NCBI GenBank assembly: GCA_945787555.1
Contig: CALZJG010000027.1
Location: forward strand, 1-48,005
Direction of reading: 5' to 3'
From: an uncultured Chromatiaceae bacterium
GTDB taxonomy: Bacteria; Pseudomonadota; Gammaproteobacteria; DRLM01
Length of the DNA stretch: 48,005 nt
The position numbers and the translations under genes are program-made. The notes under the pieces are model-generated. The model ran no database searches. It worked only from the letters and a program-made list of their open reading frames with translations, and was not told where the DNA came from. Below are positions 8,705 through 16,716 of this stretch, one piece after another. Position 1 is the stretch's first letter; the number at the start of each line of letters is the position of its first letter.

Positions 8705-9319
8705 TCAGGCGCGCCGCACCATGATGCCGGTATCGGCGAGCATGGCTGGGATATTGAGCATGGTGACGTCACCGCCAAAGATGCCTTGCACATAATCCAT
8801 ATTGGTCACCCCATCGGACTTGAGCGGAGGGGTGAGTTCCGATGGTGAGAAGAGCTCATTGCCTTCTATGGCGTCAACCAGCAGTCCGGCACGGATGTCC
8901 TGACACTTGACCACTACGATCCTGGCTTCCTGCTTCTGCGTATCGGTCGATGTCCTAAAAAAGGCTCGCAGGTCGAGCACAGTGAGCAAGCCACCACGCT
9001 GGTTGATGACACCGGCGATATGCGCCGGTGTGCATGGGACTTTGGCCAGATTGCCGACGTACATGATTTCGTCGAGCACGCTGTACGGAATGCCATAACC
9101 TTCGATAGGCCCCAAGCGGACGCGGAGATATTGCTCCAGTGTGCTCTCGACCTGGGTGGATTCCTGACCGGCAGCGAGCAGTCGAGCGCGTGATTTCAAT
9201 ATCGCGATAATAGCGGGATCGGTCGGCATTAGCTGGGCAGCGGCATTCGATCCGTAGACCGGAGCTCGCGGGTCGAGTAGCGGGCTCACTGCCTGTTCAG
9301 TGGGTAATTTATCGCTCAT
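8705..9319 (-). CDS. cheW: CheW-type adaptor protein with N-terminal extension (WspD-like)
   Basis: The 204-residue protein carries a CheW domain (about residues 55-200) with recognisable segments: YLRVRLGPIEGYGIPYSVLDEI, given here only as a short landmark, then AGVINQRGGLLTVLDLR and ARIVVVKCQDIRAGLLVDAI. CheW docks CheA to the receptor array. The first 55 residues are an extra, low-complexity extension not found in ordinary CheW, as is seen for the second adaptor of Wsp-type operons. It is placed between cheR (13 bases upstream) and the receptor (44 bases downstream). The ATG at 9317-9319 follows a GAAGAG-like site. Confidence 0.9.
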   Translation of the reverse strand: MSDKLPTEQAVSPLLDPRAPVYGSNAAAQLMPTDPAIIAILKSRARLLAAGQESTQVESTLEQYLRVRLGPIEGYGIPYSVLDEIMYVGNLAKVPCTPAHIAGVINQRGGLLTVLDLRAFFRTSTDTQKQEARIVVVKCQDIRAGLLVDAIEGNELFSPSELTPPLKSDGVTNMDYVQGIFGGDVTMLNIPAMLADTGIMVRRA

Positions 9320-9332
9320 GATAAGGCTCTTC

Positions 9333-10913
9333 TCACTCCTGACCGGTGTGACGCTCGTTGCGTTTGGTTTGCACGACGGCCTTTATGCCGGTTTGTTTGT
9401 CCTCATAAATGGACAATTCCTGGCGTAGTAGCTCCACTACGCGCCCGCAGTTTGTGCCGGGCATATGTACAAGCTCAGCGTCCGGACGACACCGCTCGGC
9501 CAGCCGCAGAGCATTGTGCAGACTCTTGGCGCCCTCGATGGTGCGTGCCTGATGGATCTGCAGCATGCCCAAGGCGTAGTGCGCTTCCAGAAACATGCGG
9601 TCGAGGAACAGAGCTTTACGCAAGGCCGACTCGGCCTCTTTGGGCTGGCCGGATTCTTGTTCTATCAAGGCCAGCAGGAAATAGGCGGCGGCGTCGGTCG
9701 AGTCCATGTGAATACATGTTTCGCACCGCTCACGAGCCTGTGTCAGATTGCCCAGATTGGCATGGGCCCTTGCCTGCATACGGAAGAGATCCCGCTCGGG
9801 GCCTGCTGTTAGGATCAGCTGCTCGGTTTTTGAGATGACTTCCTGCCACTTTCGTTCCTCTATCAGCCTCTCGATGTGCCGATAATCATCCACGGCCGAA
9901 ATAGGCGGAGACGCAGGCTGTTTCCGCCGTTTGGATGGTGTCGAGACACGGGATGCAATGATGTGGCTTGCTGCAGTGGACGACATGGGTTGCGCCGCGT
10001 TGCTCATCGGCGTGACGGCCGGTGCGCCCATGTGGGTCAGATAGCCGATATCCTCGTCGGCTTGCCAGGTCAGTCCGCATTGGGCATCGGGTAACGGATC
10101 GGAGGCGCCGGTGAGGAGTATGCCTCCCGGGGCCAAACACTTTGAGAATCTTGAATAGACGCTTTGCAGCGCTTCTTGGCCAAAATAGATCAGCACGTTG
10201 CGACACAACAGCAGATCAATGCTATTGGTGCCATTGATTATGGACGGGTATTCATCAGCCAACAGATTAAGGTAGCCGAAGTCCACCAGGTCACGTATCG
10301 GTTTGGCGAGAGTGTAAGTGCGTCCCGACTTAGTAAAGTAGCGGTCTACCATGGCTGGCTGCATGCTGCGAATTGACCACTCACTGTATTCACCGCGCAT
10401 GGCGTTTTCCAACACCTGGGTATCGATGTCGGTGGCTTGCAGCTGCAGCGTCCAGTCGCCATGATTCGGGAGCAGTTCAGTCAGCATAATCGCCAAACTG
10501 TAGATCTCCTGACCCATTGCGCAGCCGGCGCTCCAGATGCGCAAGCGCAACTCACCGCTCTCGCCTCGTCGGCGGATCAGGCGCGGGAGCAGGCGTTCTC
10601 TCAGGAAGCGCATCTGCTCCACATCCCTGAAGAAGTAACTTTCTCCGACCGTGACGCCCGTAACCAGAAAGCCGAACTCGGCGGATTCGGTGGTGACCGA
10701 CTTACAGACAGTCAAATAGGCGTCGGCACCGGCCAATCCGAAATGGGCGCAGGCGTCATTGACCACTTCGGCGAGCCCCTGTTCCTGGTGCGCCTGGAGG
10801 ACGATGCCGGTGCGCTCAGCGATCAACTCGATGAAAGCCTGCGCACAGGCGGAATCGAGCGTGGCTGGCGGGGACTGTGCGGGTGGGTTGGCATCCAGGC
10901 GCTTGAACGTCAT
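9333..10913 (-). CDS. cheR: CheR methyltransferase with C-terminal TPR repeats (WspC-like)
   Basis: The protein of about 526 residues begins with a CheR all-helical domain, followed by a Rossmann methyltransferase domain with the SAM-binding stretch RIWSAGCAMGQEIYSLAI and the LLCRNVLIYF motif. After a variable linker (about 300-345) come tetratricopeptide repeats to about residue 490, for example FRMQARAHANLGNLTQARERC. It methylates receptor glutamates using S-adenosylmethionine, opposing CheB; the TPR region probably regulates or localises it. I prefer the ATG at 10911-10913, about 10 bases after AGGG, over the GTG three codons upstream at 10922, which would lie 3 bases after the preceding cheW stop. 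Confidence 0.92.
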   Translation of the reverse strand: MTFKRLDANPPAQSPPATLDSACAQAFIELIAERTGIVLQAHQEQGLAEVVNDACAHFGLAGADAYLTVCKSVTTESAEFGFLVTGVTVGESYFFRDVEQMRFLRERLLPRLIRRRGESGELRLRIWSAGCAMGQEIYSLAIMLTELLPNHGDWTLQLQATDIDTQVLENAMRGEYSEWSIRSMQPAMVDRYFTKSGRTYTLAKPIRDLVDFGYLNLLADEYPSIINGTNSIDLLLCRNVLIYFGQEALQSVYSRFSKCLAPGGILLTGASDPLPDAQCGLTWQADEDIGYLTHMGAPAVTPMSNAAQPMSSTAASHIIASRVSTPSKRRKQPASPPISAVDDYRHIERLIEERKWQEVISKTEQLILTAGPERDLFRMQARAHANLGNLTQARERCETCIHMDSTDAAAYFLLALIEQESGQPKEAESALRKALFLDRMFLEAHYALGMLQIHQARTIEGAKSLHNALRLAERCRPDAELVHMPGTNCGRVVELLRQELSIYEDKQTGIKAVVQTKRNERHTGQE

Positions 10914-10925
10914 CGCATTCACGCC

Positions 10926-11429
10926 CTACACAGATAAGTACGGATGATGCACGGAGCTGTGCAAGTCAGCGGAGACGCCACTGGTGATGACGCTGTCGAT
11001 ATCCAGCAACAACGCCATGCCACGGTCGGTATTTATCGAGGCATTCAGCAGCGGGTTGCCCTCACCCATCATCGAACCGAGTTGCAGGTCGCTGGAATGT
11101 ACCCATTCCATGCCATTCACGTCGTTGACAATCACGCCAAGCATATCGGCGCCTGCGGTGCACACGATGATTGGTGTGTCGGCGGTATACGGTTCAGGTC
11201 GTTCCATGCCAAGTCGCAAACCCAGGTCGATCACAGGAATATTTCGCCCGCTTAGATTGAGGAGTCCCGCAAAGTATATCGGCGCCCCCGGTACTGCTTG
11301 CAGAGCCACCAGCGAAACGACACGATCGACATATGTCAGATCGATGCAGCAGTCTATGGATTGAACGCGCACCCACAGTAGGGATCGCATCAGAGAGTGG
11401 CTATCATCCCGGTGTGTTGACTCGGTCAT
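10926..11429 (-). CDS. cheW: CheW-type adaptor protein, first gene of the operon (WspB-like)
   Basis: This 167-residue CheW has its fold spread over most of its length: SLLWVRVQSIDCCIDLTYVD at the start, then AGLLNLSGRNIPVIDLGLRLG and IIVCTAGADMLGVIVNDVNG. It should link the receptor to CheA. It is the first gene of the minus-strand chemosensory operon, so the promoter should lie in 11430-11640. The final 25 residues (SADLHSSVHHPYLSV region) extend past the CheW core and are unremarkable. The operon order cheW, cheR-TPR, cheW, receptor, cheA-REC, cheB matches Wsp-type loci apart from the receptor position. Confidence 0.9.
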   Translation of the reverse strand: MTESTHRDDSHSLMRSLLWVRVQSIDCCIDLTYVDRVVSLVALQAVPGAPIYFAGLLNLSGRNIPVIDLGLRLGMERPEPYTADTPIIVCTAGADMLGVIVNDVNGMEWVHSSDLQLGSMMGEGNPLLNASINTDRGMALLLDIDSVITSGVSADLHSSVHHPYLSV

Positions 11430-12157
11430 GTGTTTCTACTCGCGTTCAGCCGTGAGCCTATTTCTTGAGTTCTCATCCGCCAGCAACAGACGTGATGCCA
11501 ACCTGAGGATGGGGCGTGTTTCCCGACACACCGCTTCTAATATGCAAGCTCGGTGCCATACTAGATAGATCGGATAATTCACCTAAGCCACTGTATAATA
11601 AAGCGATCACTGTATTGCTGAAGCTGCATAGTTGATTACAATTCGTCCAGCTTCATCCGCTAGCCGTCACTTCGTTGACGGACGGCCAGCCTCCAGTACA
11701 GCGGCATACGAGGGCTTTAGATCAAGGCCCCGAGCGGCGACTTCCTCACCGAACATGAAGGCGAACGGGTTTACGGCGGTATTCCGGCTTGGTTTGGGCA
11801 TGGCCCACTTAATTAGATGGAATGGACACCGCCTCCCTTAACCGGCATCAAAGTGCCATAGTTGAGGTGTTATCGATCAACTAAACAGGAGGCGGTGTCC
11901 ATTCCATCTAATTAACCCCGAGGTTCAAGCTGGGACAGGTTCACTTGACGATGGTTTGATCGTTGCAGAGGCAGCCGTTTAGCTGCCGCTGCCGCTTGCG
12001 CGGTGATCAGCTCAATGATCAAGATCGCATTGGCGGGCTAGATCACCCGAGGAAAGTCCGGTAGGTAGTTGAAAAATACCCTCAGGCACCGCCTAGCGAA
12101 ACAATACTTGCGGCAAAAAGACCGTGATTGAGCGCACGCTCAACGTGCTCCCTCCAT
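11430..12157. other. Long intergenic region with no convincing gene
   Basis: About 730 bases between the chemosensory operon and the NTF2-like gene. It should contain the operon promoter, but I cannot fix its -10 and -35 elements. Its main feature is a perfect 28-bp inverted repeat at 11809-11836 / 11888-11915 (listed separately). On the minus strand at about 11660-11800 a short frame starts MPKPSRNTAVNPFAF and stops after some 44 codons; I do not recognise it. The rest looks like decayed DNA. Confidence 0.5.
11809..11915. repeat. Perfect 28-bp inverted repeat with 51-base spacer
   Basis: Bases 11809-11836 (beginning TTAATTAGATGGAATGG) are the exact reverse complement of 11888-11915. The arms contain a GGACACCGCCTCC block next to the spacer. 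The 51-base spacer has a smaller inverted pair of its own (GTTGA and TCAAC). Perfect arms of this length suggest ends of a mobile element brought together, a MITE-like relic, or a recent hairpin insertion. No transposase is left nearby. Confidence 0.75.
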
Positions 12158-12547
12158 TCACTCTCCTACGAGCAAGCTCTTGTATTCGTGGGCATCAAAC
12201 ACCAATTCCAGGCGGGTGATCTTGCCCGCCGTGACCTGGCTCCACTGCGCGACTGCGGTGGAGCGTTTTTCCGAGATCTGGGAGGTGACCTGCAGGAAAT
12301 GGCACAGCTCATCGCCATCGACGAACACCTTGCGCGTCACCACGCGCTGCACAATCGGCGAGGCCAGCTCCATGTAGGCGATAAACTCATCCGCTGAGGC
12401 GAAGCGATTGATCGGCGAGAGGTACTCGAAACCTATATCCGAGAGCAAGGCGCGCGCGCGCCCAAGATCGTGTTTGGCGATGGCTTCCAGGTAAGCGTCG
12501 ACAATTTCCAGCGGCGTGCGCGGTTCCATAGCCTCGATACCCTGCAT
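12158..12547 (-). CDS. NTF2-like / SnoaL-type small domain protein
   Basis: This 129-residue protein has the pattern of the NTF2-like superfamily: an opening helix (PLEIVDAYLEAIAKHDLGRARALL), then strands with YLSPINRF, a segment starting SADEFIAYM, and a closing sheet (AQWSQVTAGKITRLELVFD). Such folds serve as small enzymes or binding proteins; the substrate here cannot be told. It has no signal peptide. The start may be the ATG at 12545-12547 or the ATG six codons on (MEPRTPLEIV); neither has a strong ribosome site. It is isolated, with decayed DNA on both sides, and its neighbours give no clue to function. Confidence 0.6.
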   Translation of the reverse strand: MQGIEAMEPRTPLEIVDAYLEAIAKHDLGRARALLSDIGFEYLSPINRFASADEFIAYMELASPIVQRVVTRKVFVDGDELCHFLQVTSQISEKRSTAVAQWSQVTAGKITRLELVFDAHEYKSLLVGE

Positions 12548-12615
12548 TATTGAGACATGAGCAGCCTAGCGTGCTTCGCAACCAGTCTGCAATCCGCATT
12601 GCGGCCATGCAACGC

Positions 12616-12741
12616 TTAAGGCGCAATGACGGGTAGGCTGGGACAGCCGCGCCAGCGGTTTACCCAGCTGAGCAACGCGTAGGCGGCCACCTTTTCCCCT
12701 TCTATCTGAGTCACGTCGCCCCAGCCCGGCATGAGTGTCGA
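12616..12741 (-). pseudogene. C-terminal fragment of a c-type cytochrome-like protein
   Basis: On the minus strand, codons from 12741 to the TAA at 12616-12618 read STLMPGWGDVTQIEG, then EKVAAYALLSWVNRWRG. A Met-Pro-x-Trp-Gly turn followed by a final helix is how many class I cytochrome c domains end, the Met being the axial haem ligand. No CxxCH haem-binding site or start is found upstream; beyond 12741 the frame runs into intergenic repeat-like sequence. I infer a truncated relic, and the family assignment is tentative because only about 41 residues remain. Confidence 0.4.
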
Positions 12742-12992
12742 TCTGCCCCCCTCATCCCAGCGGCGACGCCCCCTCAATGCAATCTCCCCACTTGCCGGAG
12801 AGGAAGATGGGCCTCTTAACGAGGCACTCTGGCGCGTATCAGTACGCTACGGCATGGTCACCTGCCCTGCCTTGATCACTTCCCCCTCGCCGTTCACAAC
12901 GACACTGTCTAGAATTGCCACGTTACCCAATTGTTTCACTGCTGTTCAAAGGTCGATTCGTTACCGTCTAATTGCAGTACAGGAGCTGAAGC
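12742..12992. other. Intergenic repeat-like sequence
   Basis: The first 80 bases (GCCCCCTC near 12769, then CTCCCCACTTGCCGGAGAG) look like a degenerate member of the CCCTCTC-type intergenic repeat family seen elsewhere in the window. The remainder has no coding signal until the ribosome site AGGAG at 12981-12985, which precedes the small membrane-protein gene. Confidence 0.4.
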
Positions 12993-13118
12993 ATGGAAAC
13001 CGCCAACTTTTACTGGACTGTGATCGTCGGCATCACCGCCGCATTGTGGATCGGAGTGCAATTCATCCGCCGCGGTACATGGAGAGATAATTGGACTCCC
13101 CTCACCCTAAACAGGTGA
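12993..13118 (+). pseudogene. 5' part of a membrane-anchored protein gene, cut by the IS110-type element
   Basis: An ATG at 12993, 7 bases after AGGAG, opens a 41-codon frame: METANFYWTVIVGITAALW and then IGVQFIRRGTWRDNW, a single N-terminal membrane helix followed by a basic stretch. From about codon 34 the codons are those of the mobile element, whose subterminal repeat begins at 13092, so the last 7 or so residues and the TGA at 13116-13118 are foreign. I infer that the remainder of this gene is the frame at 16717-17226 on the other side of the element. Proteins with one N-terminal helix followed by a soluble helical domain are common, and I cannot name the family. Confidence 0.55.
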
Positions 13119-13169
13119 GCAGATTAAACTACCAGTTCATAAAGCAAGTCACTGATGGGAGCCCAAGAA

Positions 13170-13215
13170 ATGAAAAATACAATCGTAGGTGTAGACTTAG
13201 CAAAAAAAGGTCATC
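13170..13215 (+). pseudogene. IS110-type transposase, 5' exon
   Basis: The frame reads MKNTIVGVDLAKK, the classic start of IS110 transposases, in which the Asp of VDLAK is the first residue of the DEDD active site. The coding sequence is broken directly after 13215 by the intron. Joining 13215 to 15328 would put the two exons out of frame by one base: the run of seven A at 13202-13208 would have to be six A to give the family reading A-K-K-V-I-Q. So even perfect splicing would not restore the protein unless ribosomes slip at the A-run, or the extra A is a sequencing error. Confidence 0.8.
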
Positions 13216-15327
13216 GTGCGACCTGAAAGTCGCTTGAGTTTCTGTCTCACAGGAGGAGTTAGGACCTGATGAAACCGGTTGTTCCATCAACCGTTCCCTA
13301 CCCAGACATGCGGGGCTGGTAACGGCTTGGTATGAAGCTCTGGGGACAATGTAGCCGCCGAGAACTCGGTACGCCAAGCCGCGAGGCAAGGCGGAATCTG
13401 CCAGCACTGAGGCGGAGAGGAGCTAGGGATGCGCGGGTACGACCAACGTATGTGAACTTCTGTTAAACGTCGTGATTTTTGACAAGCTAAAAGTGCTGAC
13501 AGGCTTGAACCAAAAGGGTGTGCGGTAAGGCATGGCCGCTGAATACTCGGCCATCATGGACGGTTAACCGCCGGCGAAGAGGAAGGGTCCGACCCGCTCG
13601 GAGACTCATGCGAAACAGGGTAAGCCCATAGTGCTGCCGGAAGTGGCAGGTGAACCGAAAGGAACGCTGTTGGCGCTGCGGGTAGAGGATAGCGGACAAA
13701 GCGAATGCCTTCCTGTAATGGGGAGGATACGGGATGAAACATCACCCGACGCGAAAGCGGGCAGACTTCCGCGTGGTCATTCATGGCGAGAGAACTTGAT
13801 CAATCGTTGCACGCAGGAAAGCAGATGACGGCTATTGATACCAACGCGCAAGCGGCGGCCATCGAAGCTGGTGCGCCTGCGCACCCTGAACAGTGGTGGC
13901 TCCAGGCGAACTGGAAACACATTACGACAGAGGTGAGACGTCTCCAAGTGCGTATCGCTAAGGCAACACTGGAAGGCCGATGGGGCAAGGTGAAAGCCTT
14001 ACAACGTTTGCTAACCCGCTCGCACAGCGGCAAGATGCTTGCCGTAAAGCGAGTGACGGAAAATCGCGGCAAAAGAACACCGGGGGTGGACGGCTGGATT
14101 TGGTCATCCCCGGCGGCCAAATGGAAGGGGATGCAGTCACTGCAGCATCGTGGCTACCAAGCGATGCCGCTGCGACGTGTTTACATCCCTAAGAGTAACG
14201 GCAAGAAGCGTCCACTGGGGATTCCTTGTATGAGGTGCAGGGCGATGCCATCGAACAATGTTTTATCACTCTGGCCAAGCGGGCTTCGCCAGAGTGGATT
14301 CTAGAGGGCGATATTCGTGGCTGTTTTGACAATTTCAGTCACGCGTGGCTGCTAGAGAACATGCCGATGGACAAGTCGATCTTGCGGCGGTGGCTTCAAG
14401 CCGGATATATTGATGAAGGAGCCCTGTTCGCTACCCGGGCGGGCTCCCCGCAAGGGGGAGTCATTTCGCCCGTCATCGCGAACATGACGTTGGATGGTCT
14501 CGAAGCGGCCGTCTATGCAAGCGTGGGCCCGACGGAACACGCGCGCAGAAAGTCCAAACTCAACGTCATCCGTTATGCGGATGACTTTGTGGTGACTGGG
14601 ATATCGAAAGAAATCCTGGCGCACAAAGTCCTCCCTGCAGTCAGGCAATTTATGGCTATCAGGGGTCTGGAACTCTCGGAAGAGAAAACCCGGATTACCC
14701 ACATTGCGGAGGGAGTCGATTTCCTCGGTCAAACGGTACGCAAGTATTCGGGCAAGCTATTGATCACACCCGCCGCCAAGAGCGTGAAAGCGCTTCTCGG
14801 CAAGGTGAGGGAAATCGTCAAAGGGAACTTAAGCGCCACGCAAGCGGCCCTGATTCAACAGCTCAACCTCGTGATCCGCGGTTGGGCGATGTATCACCGG
14901 CACGTGGTGGCTAAGGCTAATTTCTCATCAATAGACTCGCAAATTTGGCGACTGCTCTGGAAGTGGGCAGTGCGTCGGCACCCCATGAAAGGGGCAAAGT
15001 GGGTAAGGAAGAAATACTTCTGCGTAGAGGGAAATCGGACCTGGGTATTTGCCGCGGAGAACCCTGTCGGTAGCAGCACTTCACGACTCCGGCTCTTTTG
15101 TGCGGCGACGATCTCGATAGTGAGACACGTCAAGATACGCGGTCCGGCAAATCCTTTCGACCCTGCGTGGACATCTTACTTCACCCAACGCAGAACCGCG
15201 AAAGATACGAATTGTCTGCCCGGTGCCACAGCGTGGTGCTGAAGCATGGCTTGAGCCGGATGAGGGGCGACTCTCAAGTCCGGTTCTTAGGGGGCGGCGG
15301 TGCCGCAATGCGCCGCTGCTACCCGAC
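13216..15327 (+). mobile_element. Group II intron (2112 nt) inserted in an IS110-type transposase gene
   Basis: The 5' end is GTGCGACC at 13216, matching the GUGYG consensus. Near the 3' end, bases 15253-15286 form a 34-nt domain V with GAGCCGG pairing to CCGGTTC and carrying the AGC catalytic triad. Domain VI follows, with an unpaired A at about 15321 seven bases from the 3' end, which would be the lariat branch point, and a terminal AC. The ribozyme part of domains I-III covers about 13216-13820, and the protein gene lies in domain IV (13825-15242). Exon sequence reads continuously as IS110 transposase across the junction apart from one extra A in exon 1. The RNA core looks intact, but the intron's own protein is broken, so splicing would need help from another copy. 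Confidence 0.9.
13825..15242 (+). pseudogene. Group II intron reverse transcriptase/maturase with an internal deletion
   Basis: The N-terminal part (from the ATG at 13825, preceded by AGGAAA) has the usual opening, with KRTPGVDGW and RVYIPKSNGKKRPLGIP at the start of the RT domain. At about 14230-14240 the frame changes, and the text jumps from GIPCM straight to GDAIEQCFITLAKRASPEW. Family members have about 35 residues between these points (the DRAMQAL...NSYGFR region), so I infer a deletion of roughly 100 bases that also shifts frame. Downstream, the RT palm with RYADDFVV, the GSPQGGVISP motif and the maturase (X) domain with WAMYHRHVV are intact, ending NPFDPAWTSYF. I see no HNH endonuclease motif. 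The protein cannot be made as one functional chain. Confidence 0.88.
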
Positions 15328-16320
15328 CAACTATGCGTGGTTCATGCAAACCAGATCGTTCGCAATGATGAGATGTCACCCGCACAATTCACATCCTGGT
15401 TAGCGATGGAAAGCCCCGGGATTATTGTGTTTGAATCTTGTGCAACTTCCAACTACTGGAAGCAAGTGGCTAAGGAGAAGGGACATGATGCCCGCATCAT
15501 ATCGGCTAAGCTTGTTTCTCAGATAAGGCAAAATCAAAAGACCGATAAAAATGATGCCCTCGCCATCGTACAGGCTAGCCAACTTGTCGATATCAAGTTC
15601 GTCAATGGTAAGCGTTTCGAACAGCAAGAGCTGCAATCTATCATGAGAATGAGGGAGCTGGCGGTCAAACATAAAATTGCACTGCGCAATCAAATCGAAG
15701 CACTGTTACTTGAATTCAATATACGTATTTCATCAAGAAATGGCGGATTAGGTGGCACGATTCAAGCTGTGCTTGAAGATGCAGAGAATGGCTTTTGCAT
15801 GCCATTTCGCCAAGCACTGAACGCCACATGGAAGCTCTACTCACAGACCGTTGAAGATATAGCGAAAAAAGATAAGTTATTGGCCCAGGCTATCCAGTTG
15901 CATCCGAAATGTGAAAAGCTACTTGCCTTAGAGGGCGTATCTACCATCAATGCGGTTAATCTCTACATTGCGATTGGCTGTGAGGACGCTGGCACCTTTA
16001 AAACAGGGCGGGATGCATCCGCATGCATCGGCCTGACACCGCTACAGCATTCCAGTGGTGGAAAAACAAAATTGGGATCTATCGGGAAGTCGACGAAACA
16101 TATTGCTCTGAGAAGTTATCTTGTGAATGGAGCTATGTCCGTTATTCACTCTGTGAACAGGCGGGAACCACGGACAAAAAAGGAAAAATGGTTAAAACAA
16201 TTACTTGAGCGAAAAAGTAAAAAGTGTGCAGCAGTGGCACTAGCCAACAAGACCGTCAGAACGGCATTTGCGTTATTGACGCAAGGAACCGAGTATAAAG
16301 CTGAGCCCTTACTGGCATAG
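15328..16320 (+). pseudogene. IS110-type transposase, 3' exon
   Basis: Codons from 15328 read QLCVVHANQIVRNDEMSP, then FESCATSNYWKQ, QNQKTDKNDALAIVQAS and finally SACIGLTPLQHSSGGKTKLG. These are the second acidic residue, the paired aspartates and the C-terminal conserved domain of IS110 transposases. The gene ends at a TAG just before 16321. Together with the 5' exon this makes a full-length protein of about 345 residues, the usual size. The frame extends back into the intron with no real start, so on its own this exon encodes no complete transposase. Confidence 0.85.
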
Positions 16321-16716
16321 GCTTAACAATCACCAATAAAATGCTTTTAAACGTAGATGACAAATCAACGGTAAGAGTCAGTGCATAGCTTCGAGTGAAA
16401 AACTCGTTGGAGAGATTTGACCATACTGTTCGCGTAAATATCATTGAGCCTGGGTTCGCTACTCAAATTAGAGCTCGTACATAAGCACGCATTAAGTCTA
16501 TATTTTGATCATTTTGTTGTTGACAGAGGGGAGTCCACATAAGCTATGCGAATAGCGAGCGAGGTAGCGCAAGCCCTCGGTAGGGGCCGGGCGACTTGCA
16601 GCAGCTTTCGTAGCGTAGCGAAGAAAGTGCAGCAATTGCGTACTCGCCCCGTCAGTCACTTGAGAGCCGATGCGTGAGCGAGGTGACGAGGACGGCCGAG
16701 GCATTAATGGCTGTCG
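16321..16716. other. Non-coding end of the IS110-type element and flanking sequence
   Basis: Bases 16321 to about 16540 are the non-coding right end of the element, finishing in the subterminal repeat. From 16541 to 16716 there is GC-rich sequence with repeated GCGAGCGAGGTAGCGC-like and GTGAGCGAGGTGACGAGG-like blocks, which looks like repetitive intergenic DNA. A minus-strand open frame here (16498-16740) has no family resemblance and no ribosome site, and I do not call it. Confidence 0.5.

Larger units (their letters stand above)
13092..16537 (+). mobile_element. IS110-family (IS1111-type) element carrying a group II intron
   Basis: The element is bounded by a perfect 12-bp inverted repeat, TGGACTCCCCTC at 13092-13103 and its complement at 16526-16537. 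IS1111-group members of IS110 have short subterminal repeats of this kind, so the true ends probably lie a few bases outside. It encodes a DEDD transposase of the IS110 type, interrupted after 15 codons by a group II intron at 13216-15327. About 205 bases of non-coding sequence follow the transposase, typical for the family. Without the intron the element would be about 1.33 kb, a normal size. It is inserted in a small membrane-protein gene. Confidence 0.8.

Noticed and set aside
11632-11841. A 69-codon plus-strand open frame
   Set aside because: It runs into the 28-bp inverted repeat, shows no conserved pattern, and the opposite strand is equally open over part of it.
12040-12070. A 14-base stretch CGAGGAAAGTCCGG identical to the P4 core of bacterial RNase P RNA
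   Set aside because: The remainder of the RNase P RNA (the specificity domain and the 3' P4 strand) is not found downstream, so it is at most a small relic or coincidence.
13216-13824. A second gene in the 600 bases before the intron reverse transcriptase
   Set aside because: The open frames here are short and fall in the structured ribozyme domains of the group II intron.
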